Source of the DNA: Torreya grandis
Taxonomy: Eukaryota; Streptophyta; Pinopsida; Cupressales; Taxaceae
Direction: 5' to 3'
Assembly (NCBI GenBank): GCA_037957365.1
Contig: JARHVA010001737.1
Location: 2,794,501 to 2,858,500, forward strand
DNA length: 64,000 bases
This document shows, piece after piece, positions 11,982-24,532 of this stretch (the stretch's first letter is position 1; every line of letters starts with the position of its first letter). The notes below the pieces were generated by a model, which saw nothing but the letters and a program-made list of their open reading frames with translations, made no database searches and was not told the DNA's origin. Position numbers and translations under genes: made by a program.

Positions 11982-12239
11982 CCCCCCCTTAAGTGTAGTT
12001 TAGGTAGGTAGAAGAATTGAGTTTTAGTAATGAGGCTTGATGAGGTACCCAAACACAATGTAACTCTCATAAAATGGAGAAAGGGAAAAAACCTATAGGA
12101 ATAAAACTCCTCTCTAAAAGAAGGTAAAACTAAAAATCCTCACTAAAATCTATAACTTTTGAAGCCATCTCGTATCCTAAAATGGAGTGCCCTAGAGTGA
12201 CTATGGATCAAAAGTAAATGCAATGAAGAGAGGATCACC

Positions 12240-12660
12240 CTAGAATAGTAAATGAGTCCACCAAGTGCCTAATGAATCTTGAACAAGGTGTGACTCCTAT
12301 ATAAATAATTATTCTCCTCATGTAAGGTAGAAGGGCCTACTGCTCTTTTCCATGATGGCATATTGGAGACAAAGGCTAAGAAGGACTGTGGTATACCTTG
12401 AAATTATGAAATAGAATACTCTGTGGTTGATGTGTCCTAGATCAGAATACTTGTTCCATATAATGTATGAAGTGGAATATGGGTAGGTTAATCAAGGAAT
12501 AACTCCTCAACATATAGAATGTGACAAGGAGATGGCAGAGGTGTGTCCCCATCACTACTATAGTCATAAATAGAGGAAGAGTTATTTGTATCAGAAATGT
12601 GCTCAAGCTCAAAAATGTCATCAAGTTCAAGTGAGTCTAAAGGAAAATTAGGAGAAAATT
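12240..12660 (-). pseudogene. copia-2 pol remnant near the integrase/RT junction
   Basis: Minus-strand translation gives acidic and serine-rich sequence (the frame at 12442-12630 and alternatives) and then SNMPSWKRAVG in another frame, which resembles the region before copia reverse transcriptase where a conserved W..AM/AV motif lies. Beyond it the sequence soon reaches the 3' LTR, so the catalytic reverse transcriptase is deleted. This is a weak match based on position and a few residues. Confidence 0.4.
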
Positions 12661-12699
12661 ATGAGAAGTTATATAGCTAAGTATAATAATCAACCATTC

Positions 12700-12950
12700 C
12701 CACTACTAATATAGTGTCATTGTGTAGCTCTCTAACATACACTAAATCTGGAGTGAACTTAACTCACATACCTGGACCAAGGCGAGTGATTTGGTAAACT
12801 AATAAGAGATTAATTGAAAGTGAGGGGACACTTGCAACATTATTGAATGTTCTACCACTCACTTCAATATACCCTCTCTCGAGAACCTTTTTATAAGTAT
12901 TTTCACCCAATTATATATATGACATGTCACATGGTTTTAAGAAACTAACT
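12700..12950 (-). pseudogene. copia-2 GAG-pre-integrase lead-in remnant
   Basis: On the minus strand I read VSGRTFNNVASVPSLSINLL followed by VYQITRLG. This matches the copia segment between protease and pre-integrase (v.g.f.nVlyVPsLs.NLLSvyqit). It directly follows the protease remnant on the same strand, in the expected order, and is not open over its length. Confidence 0.8.
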
Positions 12951-12954
12951 CAAT

Positions 12955-13164
12955 CTATGAAGAGGCCATGTGATGTGAAGCACTAGATTCAATGACCCAT
13001 GTAGGAATATAAGATACAATAGTAACTAGAGCCTTGCCCTTTGATTTCCCCTTACTATTCTCTTTTATCTTTTCTTTACCATGGTCATTTGCCTTAGAGG
13101 ATTCACAAGTTGATGAGTTATAAATGGTATAATCAGGGACACTGATGTTGTGCTTATCAAACAT
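12955..13164 (-). pseudogene. copia-2 protease active-site remnant
   Basis: A lysine-rich linker (KEKIKENSKGKSKGKA) is followed by PTWVIESSASHHMASS, which matches the copia protease motif WvlDSGASHHMt. The catalytic aspartate and glycine are changed (ESS rather than DSG), so it cannot be active. The 70-codon frame lies between the gag and pre-integrase remnants. Confidence 0.87.
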
Positions 13165-13428
13165 CTTAATCAGTTGGTCAATCTACTTCTTCAAACATTT
13201 ACTTTCATCATACTTTCCTGATCAAAACCCACATTTGATTTAATATTTCTTATGCTTAAAACTAGAATAAAAAGTCTCATTGTTATATTTATAGGTGGGA
13301 GGATTTACATCTTTCTCTTGATCCTTTTTATTCTATATCTTCTCGCTATTATTTAAAGCATTCTCTTTCTTAGAAAAAAGTGCATGAGATTTTGAGGACT
13401 TCATTGTGCCCATCTGTATCATCTCAAC

Positions 13429-13710
13429 TTACTCTTGAGTCAATTTGGTAACAAAGGTATCTAAATAAGGCATCCTCCATACGGATCTAAGAGCATTTTT
13501 TGCGACATGGAAAGTGGATATAAATATAGAATAGTTTGGACCCAATTTGGAGAGTATAGATAGAAGAAGTTGATCATCTTTCTTATCTATTCCACATTCT
13601 TTTAATTGCAACCTCAAATATTTTAACTTAATGAATAAGTCATGTAGTGTGTCAAATTCACCCAAGATCAAACAAATGAGCTCATTCTCTAGTTCATGAC
13701 CTATCATCAC
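13429..13710 (-). pseudogene. copia-2 gag (UBN2-type) remnant
   Basis: The 93-codon minus-strand frame contains LRLQLKECGIDKKDDQLL, LSKLGPNYSIFISTFH and LDTFVTKLTQE, the C-terminal boxes of copia gag of the UBN2/Retrotran_gag class, where the polyprotein oligomerises to form the particle. The N-terminal part upstream (higher coordinates) is degraded. The frame is open to its C-terminal end, making it the best preserved piece of this element. Confidence 0.88.
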
Positions 13711-13799
13711 ACCCTGCTTTCGAAATAGTTTTTATAGTGTGGTTCATACTTCATTTGGTGTTTTAGTATATTTAATGTAAAAATGTAAGGAGAAATAAA

Positions 13800-15630
13800 C
13801 AAACTAAGACAGTCATGTGCTTGTTCACATCTATTAAACCATTTTTTTCTTTGCATTTACTGTAGGTTAAATTTCCTCATTCATAGTAATCCTATAGAAT
13901 CCTTATTTTTTTAGAGCAAAAATTATGTTGCTTTTTCATTCATGATAATTAAATGATGTAAGAGATGGAAAAAACTGGCAATTTTTCATGATGTAAGAAA
14001 AAAGGTTGTTGTGAAAATTAAAGAAGAAACATAGAAAATAAAAGTACACAACACCACATAGTACCTCCTTAAAACTATCAGAGTGAACCCCTTAAGTTAC
14101 AAATACAAATATTTCATATAGACATCGATCTCAATTGAGAATGCATTTTGCGAAAATATGCGTAAGTATGAAAGAACTAGAGGGACGTCAAAATTAACCA
14201 ATAATGCATCCAAGAGTGTAAAATAACTGGTTTAAAGAGAGATTTAAAGGGACCAAAAATACCGCCAATGCGTAGATCATGAAAAAATAAGCACTTTTGA
14301 AGAAGATGGCACTCAAATCTGAGCTACTAATCAAAAGTTATAGGTATTTGAAAATATACTCACATAAAAAATTTGGTGACAATGGTGTTGGAAAAAATAA
14401 GATGCACAAATTTGAGAAAATTTTGGTGTGCAAATAATTGTGATAATTTTTCCAAGTATAAGTTAAGGCCCCATGGGTTGGGCATGACCAAGGGCTAATT
14501 TTCATATGACCAAGGACTAAGGCCTTTTGTGTGTGTTCTCTCCTCTCACTTTTGATGTGACCTTGATTGATTGATGTGGGTGTTCCATCACCCTTAAAAT
14601 GATCCCATTTTTAAAATGAATAGTGTTACACTACATTATATTAAATTTTATAACCATGCACGCATCACAAGAAGGAGTCCTTGACCCTTAAATTAATGGC
14701 CTAGATACCATCATTGCATGTTAGAGGTGGCCTATAATAACTTCTAGAGTGCATGCCATATATCGTGCATGGATGGTGTTGGGGAGGATATCCTATATAC
14801 CTTCAAACAAAGCATAGTCACATGGAGGGTGCATGCCTTAATTGATCTGCATCACTGCAAATTAGGTGTTTAGGATATCAAGCCTTTGGCCTCGTAGAGG
14901 TATAGGCATGAAAAATTTTGCATCACCATGTTATAGGTGATTGATCCAGAAGGCCTTGGCCCCCATAAAAGCATAAATGTGTATGTGGTCATGACCTACA
15001 TCATCATGTAGATAGGAGTCAGGCCAACAGATAGGCTAGCTTACAAAATTATAGACATGCATAGCTAACAATAGATGTATCATTAAATTGCTTGTTGTCA
15101 GTAGTCTAGGCCTTAGGAAATGTGATGGCATGAATTGAATGTAGGGTTGGATCACATACAGGTGTAGATGAAGGATGAATTTTTATAGAAAAATTCTAAG
15201 TCTAGAATTTTATTACAATAACCCAAGTGGCAAAAAACCTAAAATAATAACCTATGTCTAAAAAAATTGGTTTGACCTTCTGCAAAACTAGTAAAGACCC
15301 ACTTGGTAATCTAAAAAAACCAAAAACCATTTTCTTATTGAAGACTCTAATGATATGGAAATACATGAAAAATAAGAAAAATATCAAAGACACTCCAAAA
15401 ATAACTAAAAATAAGTGTCACAAAACTAGGTCATATTTACAATGAATCCTAGGGTTTTGGTACCCTCTAAATCTAATGGCATTACCCATTTTTCATTTGA
15501 AGACACCATCTATAAAGATATGCGTAAATTTTTTAGAAGCCCCACCAAGCCTTTGAAATTGAAATCAAAAAAATAGTAGGAATGCACAATAAGGATCTCA
15601 CAAAGATTTGTATAACAAACGAATGTCAAA
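13800..15630. other. copia-2 5' leader and degraded gag, no readable domain
   Basis: This lies between the gag remnant and the primer binding site. Only short frames are present on either strand and none shows a domain. The leader is long for a copia element, so unrelated sequence could be inserted here. Confidence 0.5.
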
Positions 15631-15633
15631 ATG

Positions 15634-15645
15634 GCTCTGATACCA
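15634..15645 (-). other. copia-2 primer binding site (tRNA-iMet type)
   Basis: GCTCTGATACCA on the plus strand directly abuts the LTR start TGTCAAATTG. It is identical to the copia-1 site. Confidence 0.9.
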
Positions 15646-15960
15646 TGTCAAATTGTACCATGATCAACTAAATAGTGAAGCATACATGAATCTATAGAGT
15701 GAAATCTCATAATCTGAAATAAAAAAGCTCACACAAGGAAAGTTGTGCAAAAGAGCATTATCTCATTAAATATTCAAGTATTGAAAAAAAATATTTTTTA
15801 AAAATTACATAGGATGGTTCCTTATATAAGTAGAAAATAGACATGTCCCAACATCCTCGTGCATGTGGGATTGTTTTCTACTAAATAATTTTATTAAACC
15901 TAAGCAAGCTGACTACACCGTATAGATAAAATCTAGTGGGACAAAAGTATACACTAACCA
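15646..15960 (-). repeat. copia-2 5' LTR
   Basis: This is the partner of 11671-11981, begins TGTCAAATTG and ends at about ACACTAACCA. It is adjacent to the primer binding site. Confidence 0.87.
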
Positions 15961-16650
15961 TAACTAGTTACATTAGTTGGGGACCTGTAATTACAACTTA
16001 TGATATCCCAACTTTGATGACATGGAAACATGAGAGCCTAATGGAATGCATTATAGCCTATTTGTCACTTTTTTGATGTGTTTATATTAGGCACCTTGTT
16101 GATTGGTGATCTATCCACTATTCTATAGCGATGTTATGGCATTTGTATATAAGTATCTCCCAATGATTGTTATGGCACTCTAAGGCATCAATTCCAGATG
16201 GGTACTCTACTTATTATTTTCCCATGTTCCTCCTAACACAACATCTATTTTTTGGTTTTCATAATAACGCTTGGAATGGTTTATAACCTTATGGGAACTT
16301 GGTGGTCACAATGGTTTATGGGTCTTTGTATCATTTGTATTCTTTTAAATCAAATGCTACTTAGAATTATGGAGCATGATTGGCCATGCACTTAGAATTA
16401 GTGGATGAAAACACATTTTTTTCATTTGAAGAATTCCTTGTACTATTAGTTTGTGTGGAGGAAAACCCTAATGTTTGCCACATAAATTTTTTTCATGTAA
16501 GGTAATAGTTCCTAAACAATTTTGTTCTAAAAGACAAAATTATTTTCCCATGGTCTTTAAGTGCTTATCCTTTTTCCTCTTTTTTTGAATCTTATATTTT
16601 ATTATATGGCATTTTCAAAGAAAATATCTATTTAATCTAATGTCCCGCAG

Positions 16651-16956
16651 CTAGTGAATAGAGTGAGTTTTATTCCTACATTTGGAATTCAAAAATATGA
16701 ATGGTTGTCTAAGGCCCTACATGGAGGGTCAAAGGTAGATCCTAAAACTTTATTTTGGGGTGGTGTTCCTATGGCTACAAGTTTTCCTCAAGTCATTCAA
16801 GTTTTGTGTGTATTCTTAGGATACACTCAACTTAGGATGGCCTATGGTGGCTTAAGAGGAAGGTGGACAAATATTTCAGCTTTGGTGGTAATCTTATACA
16901 TTCATATGGCCACTGAGGTTTATGTGCTTCAAAATGTCAACAAGCCACCATTCTAG
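16651..16956 (+). CDS. Possible terminal exon of an unidentified plant membrane protein
   Basis: An open frame of 101 codons plus a stop starts directly after a plausible 3' splice site (TAATGTCCCGCAG) and begins LVNRVSF; there is no ATG at its start. The translation is unlike the surrounding chance frames. It has a balanced composition, charged and aromatic residues (EWLSKALHGG, QLRMAYGGLRGRW) and two likely membrane segments, around SFPQVIQVLCVFLGYT and ISALVVILYIHMATEVYVL. It ends QNVNKPPF. I do not recognise the family. It could be the last exon of a host gene whose upstream exons are separated by introns or retroelements (copia-2 lies just upstream), or a captured or pseudogene exon. No retroelement signature is present. 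Confidence 0.45.
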   Translation, partial: LVNRVSFIPTFGIQKYEWLSKALHGGSKVDPKTLFWGGVPMATSFPQVIQVLCVFLGYTQLRMAYGGLRGRWTNISALVVILYIHMATEVYVLQNVNKPPF

Positions 16957-17273
16957 TGATGTTATGTTAGTGGCAACTATATCTCTTTTGCTTTATTTAG
17001 CCTTGGCATTTTTAGATGGTAAGTTCATTCATGACCAATTACTTCAAAATATTCCTACACTTCTTCCCAAGAGTGTAGTAAATGTATGACATCTATCTCC
17101 ATAAGATATATTTATAAAATAGGAATTGAATTTGTGTGTTGTAGCTCATGTTTCTAAGGAAAAATATTAGACTAAAAGATCCCTATATAGTCAAAAAATA
17201 TATGAATTGTGACAATTTGTGTAACAGTGGTGAGGCCAAACATTAGATCTCACATATATATTTTGCATGATAG
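16957..17273. other. sequence between orphan exon and LTR array
   Basis: This AT-rich stretch would be the 3' flank or 3' UTR of the exon at 16651 if that exon is real. The last five bases (GATAG, 17269-17273) are the target duplicated by insertion of the array. Confidence 0.5.
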
Positions 17274-18465
17274 TGTAGTCATATAAAATGTGAAAATTGG
17301 TAACTTGAGTGTGGATTGTGACACCCAACCCATAGGTCCCTTTTTCTTGCTCTCATGACCCTTCTAAGCACCTTTTCAATGATTCCCAGTCATCTATAGC
17401 CTTCCATATAGTGATTCCACCTCCTCCAGGTAGCATTTCTAAGACCAATCCTATCCTCTTAGGTCCCGTACCTTTAGGACAATAACACCCAACTTGGACT
17501 ATAACATTGGACCCTAGGGTGTTCATTTTTGGTGCTCTTGTCCAATTATATTTTTTCCTCCAATGGTCACTTCCTTTTGGTTCCTATCCTTCTTCTTATC
17601 AGCCTAATGTGAATAAATTCAACCCATGACCAATAGATCTCTATAAAATCCCATTCAAAGTTCATTTATAAGGGATTGGAAAATATCACAAAGTAAGAAA
17701 GAATGTAAGCAAGACTACTCAAGCATATTTCACTATTCTCTGCATACAACCATCCAATATATCCACAAGCTTATTCGAACCCTTACACCAGTCCCTAGCC
17801 ACGTCAAGCACACCCAATTTTAGAAATTTCCATCTTCATACACATTATTTCACAAATCACATCAAATGGGTGAACTACATATGGTTTGATCCCTCTTCAA
17901 AGTATCGGTATGTAGGCAGCATGCCCACACAAGGGGTGTGGATACACATTTAGGGCATCTTACACACATTAACCCCACCCATCTATCTAACAATTTGTCA
18001 AAGCATAATGAATTCTATGGTTTACAGACTAAATCAGTTCTATAAGGAGTTACAGAGACATCTAGCATACAAAATTTCATAGGCAGGCTCACACAGAGAC
18101 AGGAGATAAAATCTAGAAAGCTCAGATCTCCAAGACAATAGAAGTAGAAGAGGACTATAACACCAAACCCTAGGGTGTCCTATTTTGGTGCTTTTATCCT
18201 TTCATGAAATGAAGGCCAGATCTTGATTCATGACACTATCCCAATCCTGTATAACAAATTTTAGACTCTGTCTCAACCATCTCAGTCCAGTTTAAGTTAA
18301 GTTATATTTTTCTTCACTTATTACTATTTTTGGAAAGGTTTAAATTACAATTAAATTATAAAAATTAGTGGCTTAATTATTCAAATATTATATACTAATT
18401 TCATTAACTTAGACCATTAAGTAAATTAGACATAATACTCCAATATTACCAAAATAGTTAAATCA
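17274..18465 (+). repeat. Array LTR A
   Basis: It begins TGTAGTCATATAAAATG and ends AGTTAAATCA, with TSD GATAG just before it. It is followed by TTTGGTGAACCCGAC, the likely primer binding site. It contains the conserved block from GAACTACAT to TGTAGGCAGC at about 17872-17920. Confidence 0.93.
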
Positions 18466-18481
18466 TTTGGTGAACCCGACT
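18466..18481 (+). other. Array primer binding site candidate (copy A)
   Basis: TTTGGTGAACCCGAC follows the LTR end directly, and the equivalent place after LTR B reads TTCGGTGAACCTGGG. The TGG near the start and the position fit a primer binding site. I did not assign the tRNA. Confidence 0.6.
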
Positions 18482-19610
18482 TACTTTGTTTGTACATAAA
18501 AACCCTAAGGTAAATTCCTTGCTAATTTTTCTAATAATTTTATAATTTTTTACTTGCATATTTAATTCAAAAATTCAATTTAAATTTTAAAATTTTATAG
18601 TAAAATTTTAAAAACTATTTTTCTTCAAACCCTAGTTGCATATACTAGGTCTCTTTAAATCAAGAATTTTTCAATATTTTTTCGATTTTATACCTACATA
18701 TTTAAATCACAAATTCACATTAAATTTTAAGATTCCTTAGTAATTTTAAAAATATCATTTTTTCAAAACCCTAGTTGTATATTCTAGGTCCCTTTGTTTG
18801 CTTGAGGTATGGCATTACATCTTAAATTAGATTCCACATAAAAACAAATATGGATCTCACTTATTTACACATATTTCTTACATTTCTTGCAAAAAATAAG
18901 GAGACCATACTCATTCCTATCATGTACATGAATGATGAAGTTTACCATATGTTAGTACAGAGCTTCATTCTTTCCCTTTAATGCTTACTTTTCATAATAT
19001 GAGATGATGTTAAGAAATTTATTGCTAAAAATCTTAAACTCCCCTTCCTTCAAAGCAATGTTTACTTTTCTCTAATACAAGGCTTCATTACATACTTTAT
19101 CTCTTTCATGTAGAATAATTTTCAAGTCTATCTTGATAAACATAATAGATTTGTCATATCACAAGTCAAAATTTTTAATGCATTAATGCACAAGTTCATG
19201 CTCTCCATCCCTTGCTTACTATCTCTCATTTCGAATGCTCTTTATAATCATATTTCTATACAACTTATAACTCTAATTACTTATTTAATAATCTCTCTAT
19301 TATTTTTAATTCAATCAAGAATAAAATACTTACATACTTAGAGGATCCATTGCATAAGCTAACAACCACCTGTTAAGTTTTCATGTCATATCTTATGCAT
19401 AGGAAAGAATTTCCTTCTCCTCCTCTCCCCTAAGAGGGTGATAGCTACTTTCCCTCTAACCAGGGCCATGTTATCACCCCTCCAAAAGGTGAGACATCCC
19501 ATACTATTGTTCCTCATGCATACATTCAGCCTATAGCTTCTTTAAATCCTCTTCAACATATATGCTTACATGTTTAAAAAAAATCTACAAAGATTTGCAC
19601 TTGTGAGACT
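18482..19610 (+). other. Array internal A, 5' leader
   Basis: This is long AT-rich leader sequence without a readable domain. It is repeated in internal B (about 24550-25690) with small differences. Confidence 0.7.
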
Positions 19611-19619
19611 CTAAGGGAT

Positions 19620-20450
19620 CAAATCACCAGTATGAGCAAGTTAATTTCAGATTTACAAATAAAAAATTAGCTATTACATGAAAAGATCATAACATTGAAA
19701 AATCATATTATAATACAAAAACCTCAAAGGTGCCCTAGTGTCAATCATGTATATGCACCTTTACCTAATCAATTGGTTGCAAGCAATGTTACATATCAAA
19801 ACAATAAATCACAATAAAGTAATTCTACAACTAATGATTAAAAAAGCATTCAAAGATAAAGAAAGAGTTCAAGTAAGGTACTAAGAGAAATGATTAAATC
19901 TAATTTGATCAAACTACCTCCTCTACATCTAGTGAAAAGATCCAAATATTATTGCGCATATCATAGAATGCATGGGCATCACACAAATGCACATTTGGTA
20001 TTGAAAAAATATATACAACTAATAATTGTTAATGAGGACCCTATACAAGGTAATCAGTCAAGCAATCCACAGTGACATAGGAACACATTCACAAAGGGTT
20101 AAATTTAGAAACAATACAAAAGTGGTTACCAAAACATAACTCAAAACAACAAAAAATCAAAATGCAAAATCAAAGCAACAAACAGTACCACAAGCATAGG
20201 GAAAGTATGAAAAATATGCAAATATACCTCTCCAAAATGAGGCTCAACTTTCAAATTAGTATGGGTTTGATCAAAAATATCTACAACAGTTTGATTATTA
20301 AGGTCAAGGGTTGGGCAAGCATGATCAAGGCATCACTACTCCTATTCCAGCATTTGATAATGTCAGTCAAAAAGGTTTGGGATTCATTGAACATCCTAAG
20401 GCAAATCATTCATAGACATAATTTATCAAAGGAAAAGATCTAGATACAAC
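19620..20450 (+). pseudogene. Array internal A gag remnant with zinc knuckle
   Basis: Around 19890-20075 the frame reads KLPPLHLVKRSKYYCAYHRM followed by HGHHTNAHLVLKKYI. This is the C-x2-YHR-x2-GH-x-T-x2-C-x2-LK nucleocapsid-like knuckle of Ty3/gypsy Tat-type gag, with the last cysteine replaced by histidine. The sister copy at 25968 keeps that cysteine but has lost the first. Upstream, helix-rich sequence and the stretch RHPSVNHVYAPSPNQ (clearer in copy B) look like the gag C-terminal half. Stops interrupt the frame. No capsid core is readable. Confidence 0.75.
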
Positions 20451-23338
20451 AAAAGTGAACACTATAATTCTATTGGTTCAAAATCAAGATGATAATGATG
20501 AGTGGAATAATATAGGTTACTATGATTTCCAAGATACCAACAATGAACCCAAATATTTAGAGCCACAGTCTCAACCCTTCCATCATGCTTCATGATCATG
20601 CATGATCTCTCTCCTTGATATAGGACACCATGATATGGAGTCTCCCATGAGACTCATTGGTTAGTATCATTCCTTCCCAGCTTACTTGTATATATATATA
20701 TTCTTTTCAATTTCTTGTACATAGTCTCCTTATGATTGATTGTACATAGCTTATCCCATAAACTCCAAAAATATTAAAATAACTCAAACTATAAAAATCC
20801 AAAAACATTCAAATTATTCAAAAACACAAAAACATTTCAATTGTTTGCATTATCCATGCTTTACATTTCTACTACTATGTTAGACTTACATTTTGTTGTT
20901 CTATACTATTGTTTATTGATCTATCTACATTACCATGCTTCACTTGATCTTATTTGAATGTGTGTAATGACATCCAAATCATTGATTGTCTCACTCTACC
21001 CATTGAGGGGACATCCTACTTCATACATTTGAGACACATATCAATATATCTACCCACTGGGGGCATCTTCTACACGACTACACCATCTAGGTTATGTCAT
21101 TCCTACACCACACACTCTAATATAATGATGATGTACATTATTTTCTAGTTTACACAAATTATTCTATCGACATTTCACTAGTATATAGTACTTTTATATT
21201 TCTTAGCATATTCCTAGTCTTGTACTCCATGTTTTGCATACTTTCACTTCTTGCTTTGACTAGTTAGATGCGATTATATTTCCATCATTTATATGCTTTC
21301 CTTTCTTGATTTACATAGCTAGATGTGATTGCATTTATTAGTTATTATTTTGTCTCATGTATGTGCCTTAGGATATTTACCAATGTCCCTTGCTTCTATT
21401 CTTGTGTGTGCCTTAGGACATTTGCCAATGTCCTTTCATTATACTCTTCTCTGTGATTGTGGCTTTCATGCCAACTTTACTTGTTTTTAATTGTATGTGT
21501 GTGTGGCATTTGAACATACCTTGTATTATTTTTTTTCAATTTGAATGACATGTGCCCATATCCCTTGTTTATTTGGCCCCTTGGCCACTCTTGTATGCTT
21601 CTTGCCTAGTGTGCCTGTTGCTTGTTTGCTTCTCAAATTATTTACAATGCCATGATCCACCTCATGCATTGTCTTTCTTTCTTGGATGCCATGATGTACA
21701 TCATGCTTCATCCCTCTTTGAAAACTAACAACTACCCAGACTTCTAGTTCTAGTTCATTATATAGCACATACTATTACATTGTTATATTTATCTAGGTAT
21801 ACCCTTATTAATCTAACAATCTCCATTACAAATCATGTGATATCTTGAGATATCTTGGCAATTATCATTGCTATATCATGTCTTTTTTTAGCATTATACT
21901 TTTGTAGGGATCTTTCTTCTAAGGATAGTCATTACAAGTTATTCATTCTTATCCTTAGAAGAGGAGAAAATAAATAGGGGTTTTGTCATAGAGATCAGAA
22001 CTCTTACCAGTTGAAAAATCAACATTTAGAACACTCAAAATAGTATCCAAACTTCAAACTAGGTAGAATAGACCAGGAAAATAGTGATAATTATAGAATG
22101 ATTTTTAGAATCAACTCAATACAATAGCACCAATATTGGATTATGGCATTGAATAGTAGGGTGTTTGATTTTGATGCTCCTATCCAAATAGTAAAAAACC
22201 TAGATTTTCTAAAAATAAGTAGAAAGGTAAGTACAATTACAGTTTTGTCAACAATAGTTTCCTTCAAAATCAGCAATTTTAGTATAGTTTTTCCCAAAAA
22301 ATCTAGATATAGGAGGCATCATGCATGGCATGATGGCTCTCACTTTTAGTTTTAGATTAAGAAGTTGATGTAACTTCTAGATCATAATCCATGTTTTAGA
22401 AACTAGTGATTGGGGGCAATGTGGGTGGCATATTTGACTTCTTATCTTTATGAGTTCTATACATTGCCCAAGCATTCTCAGTAGTTGCATACCTTATTCC
22501 ATCTATAGATGGGTGGCATCATTTTAGTAGTGGATTTCATACAAGCATAACCTCCACATTTCTTTAGTGGTTTTCACATAAGCTTATTACCTAGTTTTAG
22601 AGTGGATTTCATATGAGCCTAATCTCTACCTTTTTCGAATGGCCAAGAGTGGCTTAGTTGTCAGCACACATTCAGCTATCTATGCCACATTGTCAAATTA
22701 CAGTGCATTATGGGCTTCAAGAGCTATCTCATATGAAACTAATTTCATATCGATATTAGTTCATAGCTTCACTTAATGGGGCAATAATGGAGCCAATAGA
22801 CTAGCTAAGCTTTGTATTCTTGAGCCACCTACTCAAAGGAATTGGACACACAGTTCAAACATTGATTAGCACATGCACATGCATGATCACTTAGTGGGCA
22901 ATGACGATGGAGCCAAAGGGTCTGCCTTTTCATTCTTGAGTCACTCTTGGGGAATTGAGCACTCGACTCCCTTCATGATATTACTCTTGGTACAACACAT
23001 ACCTAATATTACTCAGCATCATCTAGCATCACAGCATCACAATAGGTTTTGTATTGGTTTTCATACTCTGATGAGGTCTTTTCATTCCTTTCTCTTCCTC
23101 TCTCTCTTATCCTAGCTTTGTACATTCTTATTTTAGATATAGCATATCTAATAAGAATTGATCTATTCCTTATTTTCTTTTATAGAATTTACACTTCATG
23201 ACATTCTCTCTCTATACGCACCCAGCATCACATAGCTTCATGAGCTTCACCCTTGCAGGTAAGTTTAGGTATGTTTTATATTTTTCCTTTATCCTAGTAT
23301 TTCACTTTATTGCATCACTAAAATAAAGAGAGAGTAAA
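20450..23338 (+). other. Array internal A, long non-coding 3' region
   Basis: About 2.9 kb with no pol domain, repeated in internal B. It has recurring phrases such as TAGGACATTTGCCAATGTCC (about 21370-21445) and CATGATGGACATCATG-type short palindromes near 21650-21700 (CCATGATGTACATCATG). It ends in a purine-rich tract (AAAATAAAGAGAGAG) directly before LTR B. A more distant version of this region precedes the 3' LTR of the element at 52016-61899. Confidence 0.7.
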
Positions 23339-24532
23339 TGTAGTCATATAAAATGTGAAAATTGGTAACTTGAGCATGGCTTGTGACACCCAACCCATAG
23401 GTCCCTCTTGTTTACTCTCATGACCCTTATAGGCACCTTTTCACATATTCCCAGTCATCTATAGCTTTCTAGACAGTGATTCCACCTCCTCCAAGCATCA
23501 TTTCCTAGGTCAATCTTATCCCCTTGGGTCCCATACCTTCGGGACAATAACACCCAACTTGGACTATATCACTAGACCCCTAGGGTGTGCATTTCTAGTG
23601 CTCTTATCTAATTGCATTTTTTTCACCAACAATCACTTCCTTCTAATTCCTATCATTCTTCTTATTAGCCTAACATGAATACATTCAATCCATGACTAAT
23701 ATATCTTTATAAAATCCCATTCAAAGTTCATTTAAAAGGGGTTGGCAAATATCACAAAGCAAGCAAGAATAGAAGCAAAACTACTCAGGCATATTTCAGT
23801 AATCTTTACATATAGCCATCCAATACAACCACAAGCTTATTCAAACCCTTACACCAATCCATAACCACCTCAAACACACCTAGTTTTAGTATTTTTCATC
23901 TTCATACACATTATTATACAAATCACATCAAGTGAGAGAACTACATATGGCTTGATCCCTCTTCAGAGTATTGGTATGTAGGCAGCGTGCCCATATAAGG
24001 GGTGTGGATAAATGTTTAGTGCATCTTACACACACTAAACCCCCCTCCTCTATCTCAAAGTTTGTCAAATCATAATGAAGTATAAGGTTTGAAAACTAAA
24101 TTAGCTCTACAAGGAGTTCCATAGACATCCAACATCTAGAATTTCACAGGCAGCCTCACATAGAGACAACAAACAAAACCTAGAAAGCTCAGGTTTCCAA
24201 GGCAACAGAGGTAGAAGAGGACTATAGTACCAGACCTTAGGATGTCCTATTTTATCAATCTTGTCTTTTCATGAAATGAAGGCCATATTCTAATTCATAA
24301 CACTATCCCAGTCCTGCATAGCAAATTCTAGACCCTATCTCAGTCGTCTCAGTCCAGTTTAAGCTAAGTTATATTTCTCTTCACTTATTACTATTTTTGG
24401 AAAGGTTTAAATTATAATCAAATTATAAAAATTAGTGGCTTAATTATTCCAATATTATTTACTAATTTAAATAACTCAGACGCTTAACTAAATTATAAAT
24501 AATACTCCAATATTCCTAAAACAATTAAATCA
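23339..24532 (+). repeat. Array LTR B (shared central LTR)
   Basis: It begins TGTAGTCATATAAAATG and ends CAATTAAATCA. It has a polypurine tract before it and a primer binding site after it, so it serves as 3' LTR of internal A and 5' LTR of internal B. The bases on either side are internal sequence, not a TSD. Confidence 0.93.

Larger units (their letters stand above)
11671..15960 (-). mobile_element. Ty1/copia LTR retrotransposon, internally deleted (copia-2)
   Basis: Two direct repeats of about 310 bp (11671-11981 and 15646-15960) share long matching stretches, for example around GTCCCAACATCCTC. GCTCTGATACCA at 15634-15645, directly before the right LTR, is a minus-strand tRNA-iMet primer binding site. 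A C-run just after the left LTR (AAGGGGGGG on the minus strand) is the polypurine tract. Gag, protease and pre-integrase remnants lie in order on the minus strand, but reverse transcriptase and RNase H are almost wholly missing. The first bases of the left LTR are mutated (TATCAG against TGTCAA), and I could not find a perfect TSD, so the element is old. Confidence 0.9.

Noticed and set aside
17274..24532. Array read as two independent neighbouring insertions
   Set aside because: LTR B has no TSD and is flanked on both sides by internal sequence of the same element; only the outer borders share GATAG.
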